Shown here piece by piece: positions 25,610 to 32,097 of a stretch of DNA of 64,000 nt. Under the pieces are notes generated by a model. The model did no database searches and had not been told where the DNA came from. It saw only the letters and a list, made by a program, of their open reading frames with translations. The position numbers and the translations under genes are program-made. Origin of the DNA: Cyanobium sp. ATX 6F1 (GTDB lineage: Bacteria > Cyanobacteriota > Cyanobacteriia > PCC-6307 > Cyanobiaceae); assembly GCF_024346315.1 (NCBI RefSeq), contig NZ_JAGQCS010000010.1:29553-93552 (forward strand), written 5' to 3'. How positions within the stretch are numbered: the first letter of the stretch is position 1; each line of letters begins with the position of its first letter.

Positions 25610-25997
25610 AAAGCACCTGGCCCTCCCGGGCCACATCGCCGAGCACATGCCAGCGGGAGCCGGCGAGGCGGCCAGCATCCTCAAATCCGACCACCACCAG
25701 ATCAACGCCACAGCCCAGCGGCCCGAGGGTCTGGCGGTAGGCGTACCACCGCTCCGCCTTCGTTGAGGAAGTCAGTGTTCCCTCGCGGCAGATCACGGCG
25801 AGATCGAGATCGGAATCCGGCCAGGCATCGCCCCTGCCGCGCGAGCCAAACGCCACCAGCGCCAGCACCCCGGGGGCCAGGGCCAGGCGCTGGAGGGCCT
25901 GCAGCAGTCGATCGGGATCGAGCCCGGGGCCAAGATCCAGATCGGCGGGCAACGGCCGGGGGGCTGCCCAGGGAAGCGTGCCAGCGGCGGCCACCAT
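25596..25997 (-). CDS. MNT-domain nucleotidyltransferase paired with HEPN
   Basis: 133 residues with FGSRGRGDAWPDSDLDLAVI (GS-x10-DxD) and a third acidic position in GVDLVVVGFED. The gene is upstream of, and overlaps, the HEPN gene, the reverse of the mntA/hepT order seen at 24.2 and 62.5 kb. Probable antitoxin that modifies the HEPN partner. Confidence 0.78.
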   Translation of the reverse strand: MVAAAGTLPWAAPRPLPADLDLGPGLDPDRLLQALQRLALAPGVLALVAFGSRGRGDAWPDSDLDLAVICREGTLTSSTKAERWYAYRQTLGPLGCGVDLVVVGFEDAGRLAGSRWHVLGDVAREGQVLYVSG

Positions 25998-26168
25998 TGG
26001 TTTGAGCGCCCGATCTGTTCACAAGCTAGCGGCGCTGCCTTGGCGCACCACTTCAACGCACCACTTAGACGCTCCACAATGGCCCCATGAACCGTTCCGC
26101 CGATGGCCTTCCCGATGGGGCCCCCACCGACCATTTCGGTCGCTTGCAAAGCGACGACGCCCTTCGCC

Positions 26169-26552
26169 ATGCCCGTGCGCTCCTTGACGCAATCCGTGCT
26201 GCGCTGGCCTGAGCCCGAGGAGATCCTGCGCCAGGTGGAAGGCTGGGCCGCTGAGCAGGCCGCTTCCATTCCCTCCCTGCAGCGGGTCGCGGTGTTTGGC
26301 AGCTACGGCCGGGGCAGCGCCGGTGTGGGCAGCGACCTCGACCTGCTGCTGATCGATGCGGCCGCCAGCGGCCCCCAGCACGAGCGTCTGCGGGGCTGGC
26401 CCCTGGAGCAGCTGCCCCTGAGCTGCGATGCCCTCGTGCTCACCCCCCGCGAGCATGCCGACCTGCTGGCAGAGGGATCCCGGTTTGCCCTTGAGCTGCA
26501 ACGCGACGCCCGCTGGCTGTGGCCGCCGGCGCTCGCCTCCGAGGCGATCTGA
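26169..26552 (+). CDS. Orphan MNT-domain nucleotidyltransferase
   Basis: About 127 residues from ATG 26169; an upstream ATG (26103) only adds a low-complexity leader. The motif FGSYGRGSAGVGSDLDLLLI is intact, as is a later Asp strand (CDALVLTPREHADL). No HEPN gene adjoins it on this strand; the nearest HEPN/MNT pair is divergent, 170 bases upstream. It may be a relic antitoxin or work with the neighbouring pair. Confidence 0.7.
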   Translation: MPVRSLTQSVLRWPEPEEILRQVEGWAAEQAASIPSLQRVAVFGSYGRGSAGVGSDLDLLLIDAAASGPQHERLRGWPLEQLPLSCDALVLTPREHADLLAEGSRFALELQRDARWLWPPALASEAI

Positions 26553-26642
26553 TTCAGCCCTGCAAATCGGCCAGCAGTCAATGCCGGCAGAGGGAGTTGA
26601 TGCGTCTCCGTCGGAGCTGGATCATGAAGTCGTTCGAGCAAC

Positions 26643-27593
26643 GTGGCTTTGCCGTCTCCGTACACCATCGTCACCGCCGCCCGCGACCGCAGCGCCCAGC
26701 TGCGCCGCACGGCCGCCTCGATCAGCCGCCATGGCACCCATGCTGAGCATCTGATCGTCGATTGGTCTTCGGATCCGCCGATCACGGCGGCCGATCTGCC
26801 CGCCGATGCCCGCCTGCGCCTGCTGCGGGTGGAGGGGGAGCAGCAGTGGTGGCTGAGCCGGGCCTACAACCACGGCTTTGGGCAGGCCCGTCATCCCTGG
26901 ATCCTCAAGGCCGATGCCGATGCCCTTCTGGAGGAGCCGTTTTTTGCGGGCTTCGATCCGGCGGCCGCCACCCTGCAGATCCGTCAGCTGCCCGGGGGGC
27001 TGATGGGTCTGGAGGGCCCCAAGGGCGCGGCCAATCTCGACGACCTGGGGCTGTTCGCCGTCGAACGGCTCGCCTTGGTCGACGTTGGTGGTTTTAACCC
27101 CTACCTGTTGGGTTGGGGTTTCGATGACATCGACTTGTTCGAGCGGCTGTTCCTGCGCCCCGGAGCCACCTTGGCCCACCTGGCCCCGGCGGGGGTGAGC
27201 AGCCTGCCCCATGGGGTGGCCCTGCGCCTGGGGGCACCGGAGCAGCATCCAGAACCCACCTCCCCCTGGCTCAGGACCTGGGCCCGGCGCTGGCAGGTGC
27301 TACGCCAGCAGGCCCACTTGGAGGCCAACCGCACCATGGCGGCGCTCACGCGCTTCAGCCCCGCCGCCCCCGCCGCCAGGCTTGAGGCCTCCGCCTCTGT
27401 CTTGCACCGTCTGCCGCCGGCTGTGCTCCTGGAACGGCGCCGCGCCCTGCTGCGCGGCTGGCTGCGGCGGCTGATCGGCCGCCATGGGGCCGCCGTGGCC
27501 TCGGCCGTGCCCGCCGCCTGGCTTCCACGCCTGTTGCGCTGGCTGTCGATCAGCGATCTGCCCCGCCTTCCTGCAGCCGCACCACCGCACTGA
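26643..27593 (+). CDS. GT2/galactosyltransferase-type glycosyltransferase
   Basis: 316 residues from a GTG. The fold is GT-A: YTIVTAARDRSAQLRRTAAS, LIVDWSSD, LKADADALLEEPFF (DxD), then LLGWGFDDIDLFERLFLR, the WGxxDxDLxxR motif typical of galactosyltransferase C-terminal regions. The last ~100 residues are Ala/Arg-rich and unassigned. It converges on and overlaps the Stf0 gene by 44 bases at the 3' end. Confidence 0.75.
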   Translation: MALPSPYTIVTAARDRSAQLRRTAASISRHGTHAEHLIVDWSSDPPITAADLPADARLRLLRVEGEQQWWLSRAYNHGFGQARHPWILKADADALLEEPFFAGFDPAAATLQIRQLPGGLMGLEGPKGAANLDDLGLFAVERLALVDVGGFNPYLLGWGFDDIDLFERLFLRPGATLAHLAPAGVSSLPHGVALRLGAPEQHPEPTSPWLRTWARRWQVLRQQAHLEANRTMAALTRFSPAAPAARLEASASVLHRLPPAVLLERRRALLRGWLRRLIGRHGAAVASAVPAAWLPRLLRWLSISDLPRLPAAAPPH

Positions 27594-28422
27594 TGCGCTC
27601 GATCCAGTCCCGGCGCTCGGCCACGTAGGCCGAGGCCTCGCGGCGCAGGCGCACCCCCAGGTGCGGATGTTGGTGGCTGGGGCTGGCCTCAGGCTCCAGC
27701 GCTTGCACCAGCGCCAGCAGCGTGCCGGCCTGGTCGCTCACCAGGTCTTCCAGATCGAGGCTGTGCACCGGAGCGATCTCCCTTGTCCCCTGCTCCAGCC
27801 AGCTGAGATGGGCCTGATACTCGGCCATGGTCTGGGCGATGGCGCTCCGCTCGAGCAGTTGGCCGATCGGCAGCCCCTGGTGGGTGGTCACCAGCCCCAG
27901 ATCGAAGGCGCCCGTGCAACGGGAAAAGTGCAGCGAGGCCATGGCCGCCACTTGATCCCGGCGCCGCAGCCGCACCACCAGCGCTGGCTCTGGCCGCAGG
28001 CCAAGGGCCTCAAGCGGTGAGGGGAAGTGTCTGCGCAGCACCTGCTTGAGCGACCCACGTCCCTGCTGGGCCTGCAGTTTCAAAGCGAAAAACGGCGTGC
28101 CCGTGAAGCTTGAGCGGGCCGAGCGCTCCTTCACCAGGGTTTGGAGCCAGGCCCGGGAGCCCACCTGACCGAAGCGTCCGAGGATCGAGCGGTAGAGCGG
28201 GTTGGGGTTGAGGTATTCGGTGGGCCTGCCGTAGCCCAGTGGCCACAGCAACCGGCAGAGGTGGAAGGAGCCGGAACGCGGGGGCGCCACCACCACCAGC
28301 AGACGCTTGGGTTCCTCGATCGCAGCCACCGTCGCTTGGGTGGGGGAGGAGGCATCGAACCAGGGCGACAGCAGCTCCAGCTCCCGCAGCGGCTCCCGCT
28401 CGATTCCATTGCCGTCGTTCAT
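27550..28422 (-). CDS. Stf0-type sulfotransferase
   Basis: 290 residues with the PAPS loop VVVAPPRSGSFHLCRLLWPL near residue 45 and GYGRPTEYLNPNPLYRS directly after, the pattern of Stf0 trehalose-sulfotransferase-like enzymes. A later VVRLRRRDQVAAMASLHFSR gives the 3'-phosphate-binding region. The ATG lies a few bases after the T-run of the terminator of the upstream RTX gene, so it needs read-through or a promoter overlapping the hairpin. A sulfated glycan or glycolipid substrate is inferred. Confidence 0.82.
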   Translation of the reverse strand: MNDGNGIEREPLRELELLSPWFDASSPTQATVAAIEEPKRLLVVVAPPRSGSFHLCRLLWPLGYGRPTEYLNPNPLYRSILGRFGQVGSRAWLQTLVKERSARSSFTGTPFFALKLQAQQGRGSLKQVLRRHFPSPLEALGLRPEPALVVRLRRRDQVAAMASLHFSRCTGAFDLGLVTTHQGLPIGQLLERSAIAQTMAEYQAHLSWLEQGTREIAPVHSLDLEDLVSDQAGTLLALVQALEPEASPSHQHPHLGVRLRREASAYVAERRDWIERISAVVRLQEGGADR

Positions 28423-28432
28423 CAAAAAGCCA

Positions 28433-28452
28433 CCCGCGAACGGGTGGCCGTG
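28433..28452 (-). terminator. Rho-independent terminator after the first RTX gene
   Basis: On the minus strand, GCCACCCG-TTC-GCGGGTGGC makes a strong GC hairpin followed by TTTTT. It lies about 25 bases after the RTX stop and just before the Stf0 start, so it separates a probably highly expressed secreted protein from the enzyme gene. Confidence 0.8.
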
Positions 28453-28476
28453 ACGTGAGCCGATTGTGCCAAAGGC

Positions 28477-29229
28477 TCAGACGATGAAGTTGATGTCGGT
28501 GGTCTGGAACAGATCCTTGCCACTGATCAGCGTGGTTGTGGCGTGGGCTGCCGTGAAGATGATCGACTGACCACCGTTGGTGATCGAGGCGCTGATCCCC
28601 TTGTCGACAACAATCTTGTCGACACCACTGGTGAAGTCGGTGACGGTGTCTTTGCCCCCAACGAAGGAGTGAGCACTGAAGAAGAGGGTGTCGTTGCCGG
28701 TTCCCAGGGTGATCAGATCGCTGCCCTTCCCTGCCAGCACCCAGTCGTTGCCTGCTCCGGCATCGATCGTGTCCTTGCCAGAACCGCCGAAGATCTTGTC
28801 GTTGCCGTCACCACCAAAGATTTTGTCGTTGCCAGCGCCGCCGTAGATGGTGTCGTTGCCCGCACCGCCTTCGATCGAGTCATTACCCTTGCCGCCACTG
28901 ATCCAGTCGTCGCCGTCGCCGCCACTGATCAGATCGTTGCCGGATTCGCCCAGCAGGATGTCGTTGCCGTCACCTCCGTTGATCAGGTCATTGCCGGAAC
29001 CACCGAAGATCAGGTCGTTGCCAGCGCCGCCATCGACAAGGTCATGGCCCTTGCCAGCGAGAATGAAGTCGTTGCCTTGGCCGCCGTTGACCAGATCGCT
29101 GCCCTTCTTGGCCGTGATCAGATCGCTATCCGTGGTGCCGCTCAGCAGATCGGACTTGTTGGTGCCAAAGAGGAGGTTGGGGTCGCTGTAGTCGCCCCAA
29201 TTAATGGGTGGAAGAAGCGGTTCTGACAT
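28477..29229 (-). CDS. RTX (hemolysin-type calcium-binding) secreted protein, 250 residues
   Basis: Starts MSEPLLPPINWGDYSDPN, then about 18 nonapeptide units of the GGxGxDxxx type (about residues 20-180, e.g. GGAGNDLIFGGSGND), forming a calcium-stabilised beta-roll. The last ~70 residues (DTLFFSAHS...DFTSGVDKIVVD...ATTTLISGKDLFQTTDINFI) match the other RTX protein's end and should be the uncleaved type I secretion signal. No Sec signal and no catalytic domain. The likely exporter is the ABC/HlyD operon at 34.9-41 kb. It has its own terminator. Confidence 0.88.
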   Translation of the reverse strand: MSEPLLPPINWGDYSDPNLLFGTNKSDLLSGTTDSDLITAKKGSDLVNGGQGNDFILAGKGHDLVDGGAGNDLIFGGSGNDLINGGDGNDILLGESGNDLISGGDGDDWISGGKGNDSIEGGAGNDTIYGGAGNDKIFGGDGNDKIFGGSGKDTIDAGAGNDWVLAGKGSDLITLGTGNDTLFFSAHSFVGGKDTVTDFTSGVDKIVVDKGISASITNGGQSIIFTAAHATTTLISGKDLFQTTDINFIV

Positions 29230-29513
29230 CGGGCTGCAGCGATGGGTAGCGATAAGCTAAAGGAGATCGGCCTGCGAAGTCAAGCGAGTTAAGTTTTGAT
29301 TTGCTGACATGCGCCGAACCTGGGTTCTTGACTTACCCCAGAAGCCCAGCTAACTGGAGCGTTGTGAAGGCTCTCGTGTCGGGTGCTACGGGTTTCTCCT
29401 TTTTTCATGGAACCCTCAGATTCGTTGGTTCACCGAGCCAAAGGAAGCTTGACGTTCGGCCGCCGCCGCGGGCCCTGAGCTGGGTGAATCCCGATTCGAA
29501 TGGGCCGTTCAAG
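29230..29513. other. Spacer between the RTX genes (promoter side of the 28477 gene)
   Basis: No ORF with protein-like composition. It must contain the promoter of the downstream RTX gene on the minus strand; I could not fix -35/-10 boxes with confidence. AGGAGATC-type purine tracts occur near 29260. Confidence 0.35.
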
Positions 29514-29541
29514 GCAAAAAAAAGGCCTCCAGGGGAGGCCG
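29514..29541 (-). terminator. Rho-independent terminator after the second RTX gene
   Basis: On the minus strand GGCCTCC-CCT-GGAGGCC is followed by eight T residues. Strong, and about 25 bases past the RTX stop, matching the arrangement after the other RTX gene. Confidence 0.85.
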
Positions 29542-29567
29542 TTGCTTGATTGGTGGGCTGTGCAGGC

Positions 29568-30419
29568 TTAGCCGATGAAGTTGACCTGTTGAAGATCTGT
29601 TGCTGCGAACAGCCCCGACTGACTGGTGACCGTTGTTGTGGCACCACTGGCAACGATGGAAAGAACAACGGACAGACCGTCAGAGCTGATCGTGGCCGTA
29701 ATTCCGGCGTCGAAGGTGAGTTTGTCAACTCCAGAGGTGAAGTCCTGCCAGATATCGGTTGAGGCGCCGATTTGGTCAGCCGTGTAGTAAAGGGTGTCGA
29801 TGCCGAGTCCAGTGAAGATGCTGTCGCTGCCCGCACCGCCACGAACCAGATCGTTGCCGCCACCAGAGCTGATCGAATCGTCTCCAGCGCCGCCACGAAT
29901 GTAGTCGTTCTGGCTGGAGCCGATGATCGAGTCGTTGCCTGTGCCACCGTGGACGTAGTAAGCAAAGCCACCGCCACCCGAAGGTGCTTGGCCACCGGCT
30001 GATTGGGCCACAGTCTCGGTCGAGCCAATGGAATCGCCCGAGACTGCGGCAGTCGTGTCAACGACACCGCCGTTGTAAGGAACGGTGGGATCGCCGAGGG
30101 TGATCGCTTTGCCGGCATCAGGAATCGGCACACCGGCCGAATCCAAAAGCTGGACGGATTCAACGATGGCACCGTCACCGATAACAGCAACGTTGGCGGC
30201 CCCAGTGCCGAGGTTCAGGGTATTGTTCAGGCCGGAAACAACGACGTTGGCTGTCTGTCCTGGTGCCGCATTGGTTGTAGTGAAGGTCTGGCTGCTGCCG
30301 GTCAGCTGAACGGGGGCAGTGGTGGCATCGACCGCATTGACATCTGAGCCCGCAGGAACATCTGCTACAGCTGTGGGATCGGTAAATACTGGTGATGAAG
30401 GGAGAGTGGGTTCTGACAT
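29568..30419 (-). CDS. RTX (hemolysin-type calcium-binding) secreted protein, 283 residues
   Basis: Starts MSEPTLPSSPVFTDPT. Residues about 1-150 are a Thr/Val/Gly-rich non-repeat domain that may be a beta-structured surface module. About six RTX units follow (GGTGNDSIIGS, GGAGDDSISSG, GGNDLVRGGAGSD; about 153-205). The C-terminal module (DTLYYTADQ, DFTSGVDKLTFDAGITATIS, LFAATDLQQVNFIG) is homologous to that of the neighbouring RTX protein. No signal peptide; type I secretion is expected. Its own terminator suggests a monocistronic transcript. Confidence 0.85.
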   Translation of the reverse strand: MSEPTLPSSPVFTDPTAVADVPAGSDVNAVDATTAPVQLTGSSQTFTTTNAAPGQTANVVVSGLNNTLNLGTGAANVAVIGDGAIVESVQLLDSAGVPIPDAGKAITLGDPTVPYNGGVVDTTAAVSGDSIGSTETVAQSAGGQAPSGGGGFAYYVHGGTGNDSIIGSSQNDYIRGGAGDDSISSGGGNDLVRGGAGSDSIFTGLGIDTLYYTADQIGASTDIWQDFTSGVDKLTFDAGITATISSDGLSVVLSIVASGATTTVTSQSGLFAATDLQQVNFIG

Positions 30420-30822
30420 ATTTAATGTTCGAGAGCAATTTGTTGGTGCAACCTTACCACGGGCAACTTAGGTTTCAAGGCCTCCCCCTCGCATTGTTCA
30501 GTAAATTCTCTGAAATAGCCAGGGAATGCACGGGATTGCTGATGTCGTGGGGACAATCTCAAATTCGTCCACTTGGCGCGGGAGTGCTTTGGTGCTGGTG
30601 CTCAGTAGGTCGAAAATCCAGTCCTGGAGAGGGGTTTGGGGCTGCTCCTCGCTGGGGGAGGGGGTCCGAATGGCGCCTTGATCCTCTTGAGATCTGGTTC
30701 ACAAGCGCCTTGGCGTGAATGTCAGGGGTTGCTGATGGGGGTCCTCCAGGCGCAAGAGGGGGGGTGATTCGTTTTGAAAATGTATTTTTTACGACGGCAA
30801 CAGGGCCTCGAAGCGCCTCCGC
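30420..30822. other. 400-base gene-free region
   Basis: Between the RTX start and the stop of the next minus-strand gene. An open plus-strand frame (30392-30718) is Trp/Gly-rich and not protein-like. It should include the RTX promoter; an AT-rich patch near 30478-30510 is the best place, but I see no clear consensus boxes. Confidence 0.4.
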
Positions 30823-32097
30823 TCAGGTCGATTCGGTGGCTCGCGCGAACAGCTCCCAGCCGCTGAAGCGCCCCAGCGAGCGGCCTGGCAGTTGGATCAG
30901 GCCCACGGGCGCCAGCACCAGGCCTGCGCCCCTCAGTGACGAGCCCAGCAGTGCCGAGCGCAGCAGGAGTGGCAGGTGGCGGCCTGCCGGGCGCTCGATC
31001 ACGGTCAGATCGATGCGCTCCAGCTCGCTCAGGCGCCGCAAAGGCCGTTCAGCTTGCACCGAGAAGCCCGCGGCACCGAGCGCTTCGGCCACCCGGAATG
31101 GATCACGGCTGGCCACGGGGATGACCTCAGGCGGCGTCGTCCAGGCCCCGGCTTCGAGCAGCCAGCGCAGGGCCTCGCCATGGCGCCCCTGGATCAACAC
31201 CACCCCGGCCTCGACCGTTTTCAGCAGGTTGCGCAACCGAAGCCGCGCATCGAGCGCTGGGGGCTCGGGCCAGCGGCGTCCCAGGCTCGCCCGCCGCTGC
31301 AGGCGCAGCCTTTCCCGATCCAGGGAATCCAGGAAGGCCGCGTCGTCGGGCAGGGCTCCGAGTTCCCTCAGGCGTTCGTAGGTGGTCCAGCCGCGGCTGG
31401 CCGCCAGGGCGTTGGCGCGCAGCTTGAGGCCCCAGGGGTGGGAGGCCGCGTAGCCCAAGCCGGCTTCAGCGCATTCCAGGGCCTCATCGAGGGCCCCTTG
31501 GTCCAGCAGCAGCCTTGCCAGCTGGAACCACATCAGCGGCTGGTCGGGTTGGGCCTTAAGGCTCAGTCGGCTCCAGAGTTCACCCTGGTGGGCGTTGCCA
31601 CAGGCCCGTTGCACCTGGGCCAGACGCGTGGCGAGCAAGGGATCCTCCAGGGCCTCGCGCATCAGGGGATCGAGGGCCGCCAGGGCCGCCCGCGGGGCCT
31701 GGGCCGCCAGCAGCCGCTGGCTCAGCTCCATCAGGGATTGCTTGCCGGGTGAGGGCTCCTCCCGTAGCCGGCGCACCCAGCCCTCCAGCTCGGCGGGGTG
31801 GGCCCCCTCATCGAGCCGTTGCTGCAGCCCTTTCCATGTTTCCGACCGCGGCGGCGGCGCGGTCGGGCGTTCGCCCCCTTCGAGCAATTGGAGCGTGGCC
31901 TCGCCGATGCCCTCAAGCAGTTGATCGGCGACCGGGGGCAGCAGGCCCCAGGTGCGCCAGCGGGCGGCGGCGGCCGTGGCTCCCACCGCCACCAGCCGCT
32001 CGGCCAGCACCTCGCAGTCGGCGGGGTCGGGCTCGCCGGCTAAAGCCGCAGCGGCCAGTCGGTCCAACAGGTCACGGTCGGTGGTCAGGGCGCTCAT
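30823..32097 (-). CDS. TPR-like protein, 424 residues, of unknown function
   Basis: From ATG 32097, overlapping the upstream stop (ATGA). The Ala/Leu-rich helical N-terminal two-thirds show degenerate TPR units (LSLKAQPDQPLMWFQLARLL, ALDEALECAEAGLGYA). The C-terminal ~140 residues form an alpha/beta part with VVLIQGRHGEALRWLLEAG and VIPVASRDPFRVAEALGAAG, which resembles a Rossmann-like domain. I do not recognise a catalytic motif. Co-transcribed with the GT2-GT61 protein, so a role in the same glycan assembly is inferred. Confidence 0.6.
   Translation of the reverse strand: MSALTTDRDLLDRLAAAALAGEPDPADCEVLAERLVAVGATAAAARWRTWGLLPPVADQLLEGIGEATLQLLEGGERPTAPPPRSETWKGLQQRLDEGAHPAELEGWVRRLREEPSPGKQSLMELSQRLLAAQAPRAALAALDPLMREALEDPLLATRLAQVQRACGNAHQGELWSRLSLKAQPDQPLMWFQLARLLLDQGALDEALECAEAGLGYAASHPWGLKLRANALAASRGWTTYERLRELGALPDDAAFLDSLDRERLRLQRRASLGRRWPEPPALDARLRLRNLLKTVEAGVVLIQGRHGEALRWLLEAGAWTTPPEVIPVASRDPFRVAEALGAAGFSVQAERPLRRLSELERIDLTVIERPAGRHLPLLLRSALLGSSLRGAGLVLAPVGLIQLPGRSLGRFSGWELFARATEST

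Noticed and set aside
28700..29100. Regular DNA repeats that could suggest a CRISPR or tandem array
   Set aside because: They encode RTX nonapeptides; no spacers or uniform repeats.
28543..29226. Plus-strand frame opposite the RTX gene with Val/Ala/Asp repeats
   Set aside because: Its repeats mirror the RTX repeats.
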